A stretch of 64,000 bases of DNA, taken from Nocardioides donggukensis. Lineage in GTDB: Bacteria; Actinomycetota; Actinomycetes; Propionibacteriales; Nocardioidaceae. Below are positions 9,138 through 17,268 of this stretch, one piece after another; position 1 is the first letter of the stretch; the number at the start of each line of letters is the position of its first letter. The notes below the pieces were generated by a model, which had not been told where the DNA came from, searched no databases, and was given only the letters and a program-made list of their open reading frames with translations. Both the position numbers and the translations under genes were made by a program. Location: NCBI RefSeq assembly GCF_014842875.1, contig NZ_JACYXZ010000004.1, positions 62,001 through 126,000 of the forward strand, given 5' to 3'.

Positions 9138-9532
9138 GCGTCCGCCCCCCGGTGCACGAGGGTCGCCTTGGTCGTGCACACGACGGCTCCCGAGTCGTCG
9201 GTGAGCACGCTGCTGGTGCCGATGATGTCGGCACCGCCGATGCTGCGGACCGAGTCGACGGTGAGCGTCGCGACGAGCTGGTCACCCGCCATCAGCGGCC
9301 GCTCGTAGGAGAAGCGCTGCTCCCCGTGCACGATCCGGAACAGGTCGATCTGCTCGGCCTCCAGGAAGGCGTTCATCGCCTCGAACGCCAACACGATCGG
9401 GAACGTCGCCGGCGCGGTCCCGTCGTACGGCGCCCCGGTGGCTGCCGCGAACTCCCGGAGCTTGACGTCGGTGACCCGGTAGGGCTCGGTCGGCGGGAAC
9501 GCCCGTCCGACCAGGTCGGTGTCGATGGCCAT
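9134..9532 (-). CDS. FAS1-type dehydratase-domain protein, HadA-like
   Basis: At 132 residues this is the substrate-binding hotdog partner of the downstream HadB-like gene. It begins MAIDTDLVGRAFPPTEPYRV and has the family segments VTDVKLREFAAATGAP and GEQRFSYERPLMAGDQL. It lacks the Asp-x4-His catalytic pair, as expected for the A subunit. The 4-nt ATGA overlap indicates coupled translation. Order rpmG-hadA-hadB matches mycobacteria and Streptomyces. Confidence 0.88.
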   Translation of the reverse strand: MAIDTDLVGRAFPPTEPYRVTDVKLREFAAATGAPYDGTAPATFPIVLAFEAMNAFLEAEQIDLFRIVHGEQRFSYERPLMAGDQLVATLTVDSVRSIGGADIIGTSSVLTDDSGAVVCTTKATLVHRGADA

Positions 9533-9612
9533 GCCCCCAACCTAGCCGGGTCGGGCGCCCGGGTGCTCGCCCCGGCAGCCACCCGGGCACTCGACCGGCC
9601 CGGGAACAGCAC

Positions 9613-9650
9613 GAGGGCGGACCCGCCGATGTCTCGGCAGGTCCGCCCTC
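9613..9650 (-). terminator. Strong hairpin downstream of rpmG
   Basis: A perfect 11-bp stem, GAGGGCGGACC with GGTCCGCCCTC, separated by 16 nt, begins 20 nt after the rpmG stop and precedes hadA. There is no clear T run, so it may only partly terminate or protect the rpmG transcript end. Confidence 0.55.
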
Positions 9651-9669
9651 GCGGAAGGAGGATGCGGCG

Positions 9670-9840
9670 TCAGCGGGTCTCGCGGTGCGCCGTGTGCTTG
9701 CGGCAGCGCGGGCAGAACTTCGCCATCTCCAGGCGGTCCGGGTCGTTGCGCCGGTTCTTCTTGGTGATGTAGTTGCGTTCCTTGCAGTCGACACACGCAA
9801 GCGTGATCTTCGGACGAACGTCAGAGCTCTTGCTGGCCAC
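9670..9840 (-). CDS. rpmG: 50S ribosomal protein L33, zinc-binding form
   Basis: A 56-residue protein starting with GTG ([20 protein letters not shown]). Two CxxC pairs (CVDC and CPRC) show the zinc-ribbon (C+) form of L33. It ends KHTAHRETR. The position between tRNA-Met and the HadA/HadB-like pair is the usual actinobacterial arrangement. Confidence 0.96.
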   Translation of the reverse strand: MASKSSDVRPKITLACVDCKERNYITKKNRRNDPDRLEMAKFCPRCRKHTAHRETR

Positions 9841-9880
9841 GATGAGTTCCTTCTTCGATGTTGGTGCGTCGCGTCTTGAG

Positions 9881-9954
9881 TAGCGGGAGCGGGACTCGAA
9901 CCCGCGACACCACGATTATGAGTCGTGTGCTCTAACCACCTGAGCTACCCCGCC
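9881..9954 (-). tRNA. tRNA-Met (anticodon CAT, elongator type)
   Basis: A 74-nt cloverleaf with acceptor GGCGGGG, D-arm GCTCAGGTGGTTAGAGC, anticodon CAT and T-arm GCGGGTTCGAGTCCCGC, discriminator A. The acceptor uses G-U pairs at 1-72 and 7-66. A paired first base argues against the initiator, so elongator tRNA is inferred. Confidence 0.93.
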
Positions 9955-10005
9955 ACCGGGGCGGGTGCCTCACCGGCCACCATCATGCCGTGAGAACCGA
10001 CCCAG

Positions 10006-10078
10006 AGCCCCTTTACGGAATCGAACCGTAGACCTTCTCCTTACCATGGAGACGCTCTGCCGACTGAGCTAAAGGGGC
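10006..10078 (-). tRNA. tRNA-Thr (anticodon GGT)
   Basis: A 73-nt cloverleaf. The acceptor GCCCCTT pairs with AAGGGGC, and the anticodon loop ATGGTAA gives GGT. The T-arm is TACGGTTCGATTCCGTA. It lies 51 nt upstream of tRNA-Met in the same direction, probably co-transcribed with it. Confidence 0.96.
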
Positions 10079-10114
10079 AACGACGAAGAACAATACACAG
10101 GCCGAAGGGAGATC

Positions 10115-10909
10115 ATGAAATCGGATCCGGAGGGCTCCTTCTACCTCCCCGCGGACGACCCCGACAGCTGGCTCCCGACACCCGCCACGGCGGGTCCGTG
10201 GTCCGACTCGGCACAGCACGGCGGACCTCCGTCGGCCCTGCTCACGCGGGCACTCGCACGAGCACTCGGCGCCGAACAGGTGCTGGCCCGGATCAGCATC
10301 GACCTGCTCGGCCCGGTGCCGCTGGGTCCCCTGCGCGTCGCCACCGCGGCGCTCCGACCGGGCCGGCGGGTGAGCCTGGTTGAGGCGACCCTCCACGACG
10401 AGACCGCGGGCCGTCCGTGCGCGGTGGCCCGGGCCTGGGCGCTCCCCCGCTCCGACTCCGGCCCCGGTACGACGACGCCCCCGGGGCACGCGCCCACCCA
10501 GGGGCGGACCACGTCGTTCCCGGAGGGGTGGTCGCCGGGGTACATCGACCACGTCGACTGGCACTGGGTGGCGGGCTCCGTCGGCCGGCCCGGTCCGGCG
10601 ACGGTGTGGATGCGGCCACGGGTCCCGCTGCTCCCCGACGAGCCGCTGACCGGGTTCCCGATGCTGATGGCCTGTGTCGACTCGGCCTCCGGGGTGTCGG
10701 CGGTGCTGGACCTGCGGGAGTGGACCTTCATGAACACCGAGCTGACCGTGCACCTGCTCCGCGAGCCCGTCGGGGAGTGGGTGTGCCTCGACGCCGAGAC
10801 CACGCTCGGGCCGTCCGCGGTCGGCGTGGCCACCTCGGTCGTCCACGACGAGCTGGGGATCGTGGCCCGGTCCGCCCAGACGCTGATGGTCGTCCCGCGG
10901 GAGGGTTGA
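10115..10909 (+). CDS. Acyl-CoA thioesterase-like double-hotdog protein
   Basis: The 264-residue protein resembles TesB-like thioesterases made of two hotdog domains. The N-terminal part has the HGGPPSALLTRAL helix that faces the CoA pocket and DLLGPVPLGPLRV. The C-terminal part ends with the GVATSVVHDELGIVARSAQTLMV strand typical of the family. AAGGGAG lies 8 nt before the ATG. Hydrolysis of an acyl-CoA is likely; the substrate is unknown. It stands alone between tRNA-Thr and the amidase. Confidence 0.75.
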   Translation: MKSDPEGSFYLPADDPDSWLPTPATAGPWSDSAQHGGPPSALLTRALARALGAEQVLARISIDLLGPVPLGPLRVATAALRPGRRVSLVEATLHDETAGRPCAVARAWALPRSDSGPGTTTPPGHAPTQGRTTSFPEGWSPGYIDHVDWHWVAGSVGRPGPATVWMRPRVPLLPDEPLTGFPMLMACVDSASGVSAVLDLREWTFMNTELTVHLLREPVGEWVCLDAETTLGPSAVGVATSVVHDELGIVARSAQTLMVVPREG

Positions 10910-10949
10910 GCGGGCGGGCGAGGCGTCGGCGTACGGGGGTGGCGGACGC

Positions 10950-11030
10950 GCCGAACGGCCGCAATTGCGGCCGATTGACATGTTCTTGGCCCGAAAACAT
11001 GTCAGACGCCCGCAATTGCGGCCGTTGGGC
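10950..11030. repeat. 81-bp composite palindrome between convergent genes
   Basis: Outer arms 10950-10970 and 11010-11030 are complementary at 20 of 21 positions, and inner arms TGACATGTT (10976-10984) and AACATGTCA (10996-11004) are perfect. Both pairs are centred on 10990. The left outer arm itself contains the perfect 18-bp palindrome CGGCCGCAATTGCGGCCG. It sits between the ends of the thioesterase and amidase genes. It could act as a bidirectional terminator or be a mobile repeat. Confidence 0.85.
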
Positions 11031-11086
11031 GGATCCGGGCTCGCGGGGGTCCGTTCCCGCCGCCGGGCTGGTGGGCGGGTCCGTGC

Positions 11087-12490
11087 TCAGGCGTCCTGGA
11101 TCCGCGGGAAGGGCCGGGCGGCCTCCAGCTCGAGGGCGAGCTCGAGCAGCTGCGCCTCCTGGCCGGCCGCGGCACCGAACATCATCCCCTGCGGCAGGCC
11201 GGCGGCGGTGCGGGCGAGGGGGAGCGAGATCGCCGGCTCACCGGTGGCGTTCTGCAGCGGGGTGAACACCACCCACTCCATGAGCCGGTCCATGATCTCC
11301 TCGTAGTCCCGGGTGGGCGAGAGGTGGCCGACCCGCGGCGTCTCGGTGGCGAGCGTGGGCGTCAGCACCACGTCGTAGCGGCGGTGGAACCGGGCCGAGA
11401 ACACCTTGGAGGCGGCGAGCCGGGCGGTGGCGAGCGGCAGCCGGTGCAGGTTGCGGGTGCAGTGCCGGGCCAGCCCGAGCGTCAGGTTGTCGAGCCGGGC
11501 CGGGTCCCAGCTGCGACCGTGCGCGAGCCGGCCGCTGCGCAGCACGACCATCGCCAGCATCGACCAGTAGAGGAGGAAGTCGTCGGCGAAGTGCGCCGGC
11601 ACGGGCGCGGGAACCTCCTCGACCTCGTGGCCGAGCTCCATCAGCAGGTCGGCGGTGTCCCGGGTCAGCCCCTCCACCTCCGGGCTCGCCGCCCGGCCAC
11701 CGGCCTCGGTCACCACGGCCACCCGCAGCCGCTTCGGGCCGGGTCGGGTGATGTCGCCGACCGGCGCCAGCTTGAGGTCGCGGTAGACCTTCTCGGCCTC
11801 GCGCAGGAACGCCGCCGTGTCGCGCACCGACCGGGTGAGCACGCCGTCCGAGACGATCCGCACCGGCATCTCGCGCATCACCTTGTCCTGCGCCAGTCGG
11901 CTCCGGGTCGGCTTGAGGCCGACCAGGCCGTTGACGGCGGCGGGGATCCGGATCGAGCCACCACCGTCGTTGGCGTGGGCGATCGGCACCGCACCCGAGG
12001 CGACCAGCGCGGCGGCGCCCGCTGACGAGGCGCCCGCCGAGCGGTCCGGGTCCCAGGGCGAGCGGACCGGGCCCAGCCGGGCGTGCTCGGCGGCGGCGCT
12101 GAAGCCGAACTCGGAGAGCTGGCTCTTGCCGAGGGACAGCAGGCCGGTCGCGAGGTACATCCGCGCGAAGTCGCCGTCGGCCTCCCGCGGCGGGCTGTCG
12201 AAGGCGTCGGACCCGTGCCGGGTGGGCATCCCGGCGACGTCGACGTTGTCCTTGAGGACGGTCGGCACGCCCGAGAAGTAGCCGCCGCGCGGGTCCCGCG
12301 ACGCGGAGCGGGCCCGGTCGAAGTCGGTGTGGGCCATCGTGTTCAGCACCGGGTCCACCCGCTCCACCCGGGCGATCGCGGCCTCGACCACCTCGGGCAC
12401 CGACACCCGGCGGGACCGCAGTGCCTCGACCACGCCGACCGCGTCGTGGGCACCGAGGGCGTCGTCGCCGAAGGCGTGGACGGGATCCAT
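11087..12490 (-). CDS. Amidase signature family amidase
   Basis: Hydrolyses an amide bond with a Ser-cisSer-Lys triad. The Lys is in GVPTVLKDNVDVAG, the Gly/Ser-rich signature is DRSAGASSAGAAALVASGAV, and the nucleophile Ser is in NDGGGSIRIPAAVNGLVG. The product is about 467 residues, normal for the family. The ATG at 12490 is used; an in-frame GTG lies three codons upstream (12499). No GatC or GatB gene is nearby, so this is a stand-alone amidase rather than GatA. Substrate unknown. Confidence 0.9.
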   Translation of the reverse strand: MDPVHAFGDDALGAHDAVGVVEALRSRRVSVPEVVEAAIARVERVDPVLNTMAHTDFDRARSASRDPRGGYFSGVPTVLKDNVDVAGMPTRHGSDAFDSPPREADGDFARMYLATGLLSLGKSQLSEFGFSAAAEHARLGPVRSPWDPDRSAGASSAGAAALVASGAVPIAHANDGGGSIRIPAAVNGLVGLKPTRSRLAQDKVMREMPVRIVSDGVLTRSVRDTAAFLREAEKVYRDLKLAPVGDITRPGPKRLRVAVVTEAGGRAASPEVEGLTRDTADLLMELGHEVEEVPAPVPAHFADDFLLYWSMLAMVVLRSGRLAHGRSWDPARLDNLTLGLARHCTRNLHRLPLATARLAASKVFSARFHRRYDVVLTPTLATETPRVGHLSPTRDYEEIMDRLMEWVVFTPLQNATGEPAISLPLARTAAGLPQGMMFGAAAGQEAQLLELALELEAARPFPRIQDA

Positions 12491-12538
12491 GCCGGTCACG
12501 CTACTGGCGCGCGAGTACGCCGTGGGGCAGCGCGCGGG

Positions 12539-13138
12539 TCAACCCCACAGGCCACTCGCTCCGCGGCGGTGGCACCCGACCAGGTGCGTGTCGACGATGC
12601 CGATCGCCTCCATGAGCGCGTGCATGGTGGTCGGGCCGACGAACGTGAAGCCCCGCTCCTTCAAGGCCTTGGACAGCGCCACCGACTCCGGCGACGTGGT
12701 CGGCGCCTGGGTGAGGTCGGCCGGCTCGGGGGTGCGCTCGGGCCGGAACGACTCGACCAGCGCCTCGAGCCCCCCGTCCTCGCGGAGCGCGACGGCCGCC
12801 CGGGCGTTGGTGCGGGTCGCCTCGACCTTCAGCCGGTTGCGGACGATCCCGGCGTCGGTCAGCAGGTCCGCGACCCTCCGGTCGTCGTACGCCGCGATCG
12901 CGTCGACGTCGAACCCGTCGAACGCGGCCCGGAAGGCCGGGCGCTTGCGCAGGATGATCAGCCAGGAGAGCCCGGACTGGAAGGCCTCGAGGGTCAGCCG
13001 CTCGAACACCGCGGACTCGCCGCGGACCGGCATCCCCCATTCGGTGTCGTGGTAGTCGCGCATCAGCCCGGGCGGGCCCGCCCAGGGGCAGCGCGGCACC
13101 CCGTCGTCTCCGGGCACGGCGCTGGTGGGCTCGGACAT
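12539..13138 (-). CDS. tag: DNA-3-methyladenine glycosylase I
   Basis: Base-excision enzyme that removes 3-methyladenine. The 199-residue product has the Tag pattern: RCPWAG with the first zinc Cys, RDYHDTEWGMPVRG, the substrate pocket region LEAFQSGLSWLIILRKRPAFR, GFTFVGPTTMHALMEAIGIV, and the C-terminal zinc ligands in HLVGCHRR. It starts at the second Met (MSEPTSAV), downstream of MVV. It precedes the divergently transcribed arsR-family gene. Confidence 0.94.
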   Translation of the reverse strand: MSEPTSAVPGDDGVPRCPWAGPPGLMRDYHDTEWGMPVRGESAVFERLTLEAFQSGLSWLIILRKRPAFRAAFDGFDVDAIAAYDDRRVADLLTDAGIVRNRLKVEATRTNARAAVALREDGGLEALVESFRPERTPEPADLTQAPTTSPESVALSKALKERGFTFVGPTTMHALMEAIGIVDTHLVGCHRRGASGLWG

Positions 13139-13210
13139 GACGACCATTCTCGCCGGTGACCACGTCCACCGCGCGGCGGCGCCCCCTCGACATCTCCCAA
13201 CGTCCCTCCG

Positions 13211-13244
13211 TTGACCAAAGCGTTAGTCGTTGCTAACGTATTAG
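13211..13244 (+). promoter_or_regulatory. Promoter with ArsR-type operator, leaderless start
   Basis: The perfect inverted repeat CGTTAG-N6-CTAACG (13221-13238) sits in the spacer between TTGACC (13211-13216) and TAACGT (13234-13239), which are 17 bp apart. The GTG of the regulator begins 7 nt after the -10, so the mRNA is probably leaderless. The operator overlaps the promoter, as expected for autorepression by an ArsR-family protein. Confidence 0.65.
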
Positions 13245-13246
13245 AC

Positions 13247-13618
13247 GTGACCGACGCCCTCTCCGCAGCCGCCGAGCCGACCAGGCGACGCATCCTGCAG
13301 CTGCTGGCGCCCCGGCCGCGGACGGTCAGCGAGATCGCGGCGGAGTTCCCGGTCACCAGGTCGGCCATCTCCCAGCACCTGCTGCTGCTCGAGCAGGTCG
13401 GGCTGGTGGCGGCGGAGAAGGTCGGCAGACAGCGCATCTACCGGGTGCTGCCCGGGGGGCTGCACGACCTGCAGGCCGAGATCAACCGCTTCTGGACCCA
13501 CGAGCTCGACCTGCTCGTCTCGGACGCGCACCAGAGGCACGAGCACACCGACCGAAGCAGTGACCACACCAGCGACCGGCCGCACCGGCCGGTCCGAGGA
13601 GAGCGAGAGACACCATGA
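13247..13618 (+). CDS. ArsR/SmtB-family winged-helix regulator
   Basis: A 123-residue repressor-type protein. The HTH reads EPTRRRILQLLAPRPRTVSE followed by RSAISQHLLLLEQVGLV, and the wing is VGRQRIYRVLPGGLHDL. No Cys-based metal site is visible, so a small-molecule or constitutive type is more likely than a metal sensor. The C-terminal tail is His/Asp/Arg-rich. It starts with GTG (VTDALSAAAE), and its TGA overlaps the next ATG by 4 nt. It probably controls the three downstream genes. Confidence 0.88.
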   Translation: MTDALSAAAEPTRRRILQLLAPRPRTVSEIAAEFPVTRSAISQHLLLLEQVGLVAAEKVGRQRIYRVLPGGLHDLQAEINRFWTHELDLLVSDAHQRHEHTDRSSDHTSDRPHRPVRGERETP

Positions 13619-14604
13619 GCCAGACCTACACCAAGAGCGCCGTCCTGCCCGTCGGCCCCGACGAGGCGTTCGCACTGATCACCGAGCCGGAGCGCCTGCG
13701 CCGCTGGCAGACCGTCTCGGCCGCCGTCGACCTGCGCGCCGGGGGCGGCTACCGGTGGACGGTGACCCCGGGTCACATCGCCGCCGGCACGTTCCGCGAG
13801 GTCGAGCCCGGCCGGCGGGTCGTCTTCGGCTGGGGCTGGGAGGGCAGCACCGAGCTGCCGCCCGACGCCTCGACGGTGACCGTGACCGTGGAGCCCGTCG
13901 ACGGCGGCACCCGGGTCACCCTCGAGCACGCCGACCTGACCGACCAGCAGGCGGCCAGCCACGCCGAGGGCTGGAACCACTACCTCGGTCGCCTCGAGAC
14001 CCTGGCCGGCTCCGGCGACGCCGGAGTGGACGAGTGGTCGACGGCGCCGGAGCACCTCGACCAACTCGTCGCGGCCGAGGCCGCCCTCGCCGTGCTCCAG
14101 CCCGTGCTGCGCGGTCTGACCGACGAGGACCGGACCAAGCCGACCCCGTGCAGCGAGTTCGACTGCCACGGTGTGGCCGAGCACCTGTTCGGCTCCCTCG
14201 TCGGCCTGGGCTCGATGGCCGGCGTGGAGGTCCGCAACCCCGAGACCGGATCCCTGGAGAACCGGGTCTCGGTCATGGCCGACCAGGCGATCACCGGCTG
14301 GCGGGCCCGGGGCCTGGACGGCAGCGTGCCCGGGCCGGGCGGGCACGAGATGCCGGCCGGGTTCGCGGCCAGCATCCTGTCCATCGAGCTGCTCCTCCAC
14401 GGCTGGGACTTCGCCCAGGCCAGCGGCCAGAAGATCGAGGCCTCCGAGGAGCTCGTGGGCTATGTCCGGGGCCTGGCCGAGCAGATCATCCCCGGGTCCC
14501 GCTCGCGCGGCGCCTTCGGCGACGAGGTCGAGCCGTGGTCGGGCGCCTCGTCGCTGGACAGCCTGGCGGCGTACTCCGGACGCACCCCCGTCTCGGTCGG
14601 CTGA
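13615..14604 (+). CDS. Fusion of SRPBCC (AHSA1-like) domain and TIGR03086/DinB-like mycothiol-type domain
   Basis: Residues about 1-135 form a START/SRPBCC ligand-binding domain (VGPDEAFALITEPERLRRWQ; FGWGWEG; DGGTRVTLEHADLT). Residues about 150-325 resemble the metal-binding helical bundle of mycothiol-dependent isomerase-like proteins, with CSEFDCHGVAEHLFG and SIELLLHGWDFAQASG containing the expected His/Asp residues. An ArsR gene followed by an SRPBCC gene is a recurrent pair in actinobacteria, but having both domains in one chain is less usual. Detoxification or thiol transfer is an inference. Confidence 0.8.
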   Translation: MSQTYTKSAVLPVGPDEAFALITEPERLRRWQTVSAAVDLRAGGGYRWTVTPGHIAAGTFREVEPGRRVVFGWGWEGSTELPPDASTVTVTVEPVDGGTRVTLEHADLTDQQAASHAEGWNHYLGRLETLAGSGDAGVDEWSTAPEHLDQLVAAEAALAVLQPVLRGLTDEDRTKPTPCSEFDCHGVAEHLFGSLVGLGSMAGVEVRNPETGSLENRVSVMADQAITGWRARGLDGSVPGPGGHEMPAGFAASILSIELLLHGWDFAQASGQKIEASEELVGYVRGLAEQIIPGSRSRGAFGDEVEPWSGASSLDSLAAYSGRTPVSVG

Positions 14605-14647
14605 CCCCAGCCGGCAGCACCACCCATCACCCATCAAGGAGAGAGTC

Positions 14648-14983
14648 ATGAGCAAGTTCGTCTTCGTCTACCACGCCCCGGCGGCCCCTGCCGACGCCCC
14701 TCAGCCGACGCCCGAGCAGATGGAGGCGATCATGGGCGAGTGGACCGCCTGGGCCGGCAAGGTCGGCGACCAGATGGTCGACTTCGGCGCCCCGCTCGGC
14801 AACGGCGTCCGGGTCACCACCGACGGCACCGAGCCGAGCCGGCGCGAGGTGACCGGCTACACCATCCTGGAGGCCGACAGCACCGAGGCCGCGCTCGACC
14901 TGGCCCGCAACCACCCGCACCTGAACATGCCGGGTGGCTGCGAGATCGAGGTGCACGAGGTCCAGCCGATCCCCGGGATGTGA
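14648..14983 (+). CDS. YCII-related domain protein
   Basis: A 111-residue protein starting MSKFVFVYHAPAAPAD, resembling DGPF/YCII-related small enzymes of the dimeric alpha-beta barrel type. The family segment GEWTAWAGKVGDQMVDFGAP is followed by VTGYTILEADSTEAALDLAR and the C-terminal EIEVHEVQPI. AAGGAGAGAG precedes the ATG. It is often found with SRPBCC/ArsR genes; the biochemical function is not known. Confidence 0.82.
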   Translation: MSKFVFVYHAPAAPADAPQPTPEQMEAIMGEWTAWAGKVGDQMVDFGAPLGNGVRVTTDGTEPSRREVTGYTILEADSTEAALDLARNHPHLNMPGGCEIEVHEVQPIPGM

Positions 14984-14990
14984 GCCGGTC

Positions 14991-15348
14991 GTGAGGATGC
15001 CGACGGCGAGCGACGCGGACAAGGACCGGTTCCGCGCGCTCGCCCCGGCCGCACCGGGCGTCGAGGTGAGGCCGATGTTCGGCCAACTCGGCGCCTTCGT
15101 GAACGGCAACATGTTCGCCGGCCTGTTCGGCTCCTCCATCGGGGTCAAGCTGGACGGCGACGCGGCGGCCGAGCTGGCCGGCGTACCCGGGGGTCGGTCC
15201 GTTCGGGCCGCCCGAGCGGCCGATGGGCGGCTACCAGGCGCTCCCGGCCGGCATGGGCGACGAGGTCGCCGCGGACTGGGTGGCACGGGCCTGCGCCCAC
15301 ATCGCCACCCTGCCCCCCAAGGAGAAGAAGGCCCGCAGCAGGCGGTAG
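14991..15348 (+). pseudogene. TfoX N-terminal-domain protein, frameshifted
   Basis: The first half reads normally (ASDADKDRFRALAPAAPGVEV, then MFGQLGAFVNGNMFAGLFGS). The homologous second half, PFGPPERPMGGYQALPAGM to IATLPPKEKKARSRR, is in the next frame. The switch falls in a run of five G at 15189-15193; four G would restore one frame ending at 15346-15348. It begins 7 nt after the YCII gene and completes the ArsR operon. Either a true recent frameshift or an indel error in the G run. Confidence 0.75.
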
Positions 15349-15358
15349 CGGCGTCCGG

Positions 15359-16069
15359 TCAGGAGCGGTACTCCGGGTTCTCGTAGTCGAACCGGGCGCC
15401 CTCGCTCCAGGCCGGGCGCTGGTTGCCGTAGGTCGGGATCCCGCCGGCGTCCTTGAGCATCTTCGCCAGGTGCATGAGGTTCCAGGTCATGAACGTCGTG
15501 TTCCGGTTGGTGAAGTCGTTCTCCGGCCCGCCACTGCCCTCGTCGAGGTACGACGGACCGGGGCCGGCCTCCCCGATCCAGCCGGCGTCGGCCTGGGGCG
15601 GGATCGTGTAGCCGATGTGGCCGAGCGAGTAGAGCACGTTCTGCGCGCAGTGCTTGATGCCGTCCTCGTTGCCGGTGATCAGGCAGCCGGCGACCCGGCC
15701 GTAGAACAGCGACTGCCCGTCGTCGTTGAGCATCCCGGACAGCGCGTAGAGCCGCTCGATCACCAGCTTGGTGATGCTGGCGTTGTCGCCGAGCCAGATC
15801 GGGCCGCCGATCACGAGGATGTCCGCGTCGAGCAGCCGCGGGTAGATCTCGGGCCAGGCGTCGTGCTTCCACCCGTGCTCGCGCATGTCCGGGTAGACGC
15901 CGGTGGCGATGTCGTGGTCGACCGCGCGCAGCACCTCGACCTCGACGCCGTGCTTGCGCATGACCGCGGCGCTGGCCTCGATCAGGCCACCGGTGTGGCT
16001 GAGCTCGGGGCTCCGCTTGAGCGTGCAGTTGACGAACATGGCCCGCAGGCCGGTGAAGTCGTGGTCCAT
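15359..16069 (-). CDS. NADPH-dependent FMN reductase / flavodoxin-fold protein
   Basis: A 236-residue flavodoxin-like protein. The FMN phosphate-binding loop is VNCTLKRSPELSHTGGL (about 13-29) and the flavin-ring loops are VIGGPIWLGDNAS and CLITGNEDGIKHCAQN. The C-terminal 50 residues (NDFTNRNTTFMTWNLMHLAK) are a helix common in the longer actinobacterial members. An NAD(P)H:quinone or drug reductase role is likely, but the substrate cannot be told. Monocistronic, converging on the TfoX gene. Confidence 0.8.
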   Translation of the reverse strand: MDHDFTGLRAMFVNCTLKRSPELSHTGGLIEASAAVMRKHGVEVEVLRAVDHDIATGVYPDMREHGWKHDAWPEIYPRLLDADILVIGGPIWLGDNASITKLVIERLYALSGMLNDDGQSLFYGRVAGCLITGNEDGIKHCAQNVLYSLGHIGYTIPPQADAGWIGEAGPGPSYLDEGSGGPENDFTNRNTTFMTWNLMHLAKMLKDAGGIPTYGNQRPAWSEGARFDYENPEYRS

Positions 16070-16151
16070 CCCCTGACTCTAGGGCCGCCCCCGAGCCCGG
16101 TCGAGTGGCCAGGTGGTCACCCGATCGGCCGCCGGTCACCCGACCCGGGGC

Positions 16152-17210
16152 TCAGGGCCGGTGCTTGAGCCGAGCGTTCGGCAGCGGCGGGGCCGGGATC
16201 GGCGGCAGGTGGTCTCCGATGACCACGCCGAACCGGCCGTCGCGCACCTCCTGGCCGTCGGCGACCACCGGCCCGTCCGGCCCGTCGTGCCCGTCCGGCC
16301 CGTCGTGCCCGGCCGGCCCGTCCTGCCCGTCCGGGGCAGGGGCCGCGATCTGGCGCTGCCACTCCGCCCGGAAGGCGACGATCTCCTCGTGGCTGCGGCC
16401 GACGAAGTTCCACCACATGACGATCGCCTCGCCCAGCGGCTCGCCCCCCAGCAGCAGCACCCGCGCGTCGTCGTACGCCGTGAGCTCGAGCCGCTGCCGG
16501 CCGGGCGCCACGTAGCCCAGCTCGGTGGCCTTGACCTCCTGGCCGGCGACGCCGACGAGCCCGGAGTCGACCAGCACCGCGTGCTCGAAGGACTCCGCCA
16601 CGTCGAGGGCGAGCGTGGTCCCCGCCCGCAGGAGCAGCTCGGCACCCAGCAGCGGGGTGTGGGTCGGCACCGGCGAGGCGGTCCCGAGGAGGCGTCCGAG
16701 GAAGACCCGCGCCTCCCAGCCGTCGCCGGTCACCGGCTCCGGGACGTGGTGGGCGAAGCCGGCCGCGCCGTCCCGGCTCTCGGCCGGCAGCGCCACCCAC
16801 AGCTGCACCCCGTGCAGGGTCGCGGTCCGCGGCGAGGAGACCTCGGAGTGGCTGATGCCGTGCCCGGCGGTCATGAGGTTCAGCTCGCCGGGCCGGACCA
16901 TCGCCTGGTTCCCCGCGCTGTCCCGGTGCTCGATCTCCCCGGTGAACAGCCAGCTGACGGTCTGCAGACCGGTGTGCGGGTGCGGCGCCACGCTCATCCC
17001 ACCGGTGTCGGCGACGTCGTCGGGCCCGTAGTGGTCGACGAAGCACCAGGCGCCGACCAGCGACCGGTGCCGCTGCGGGAGGGTCCGGCGGACCCGCATC
17101 GCTCGCGGCCCCCCGAGCGGGACGTCGCGGGCGGTCAGCACCTCCACGCCCGCCGGGGCCGCCTCGGAGGCGCAGACGACCTCGTCCGGGTCGCGCTCGG
17201 GGTTGCTCAT
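16152..17210 (-). CDS. Pirin family protein
   Basis: A bicupin, 352 residues. The pirin N-terminal cupin has the metal-binding set [30 protein letters not shown], with His and Glu ligands continuing in GEIEHRDS, and HGISHSEVS. Bacterial pirins act as quercetinase-like dioxygenases or bind other proteins. Near residues 295-315 a DGxDGP repeat ([20 protein letters not shown]), encoded by tandem 9-bp and 15-bp repeats, forms a surface insert absent from most pirins. Otherwise the length is slightly above average. Confidence 0.88.
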   Translation of the reverse strand: MSNPERDPDEVVCASEAAPAGVEVLTARDVPLGGPRAMRVRRTLPQRHRSLVGAWCFVDHYGPDDVADTGGMSVAPHPHTGLQTVSWLFTGEIEHRDSAGNQAMVRPGELNLMTAGHGISHSEVSSPRTATLHGVQLWVALPAESRDGAAGFAHHVPEPVTGDGWEARVFLGRLLGTASPVPTHTPLLGAELLLRAGTTLALDVAESFEHAVLVDSGLVGVAGQEVKATELGYVAPGRQRLELTAYDDARVLLLGGEPLGEAIVMWWNFVGRSHEEIVAFRAEWQRQIAAPAPDGQDGPAGHDGPDGHDGPDGPVVADGQEVRDGRFGVVIGDHLPPIPAPPLPNARLKHRP

Positions 17211-17268
17211 GGCTCCAGTCTCACCCCGGGGTCAACCGGGCGCCCTCCGGCACGGCACACACCTCGGC

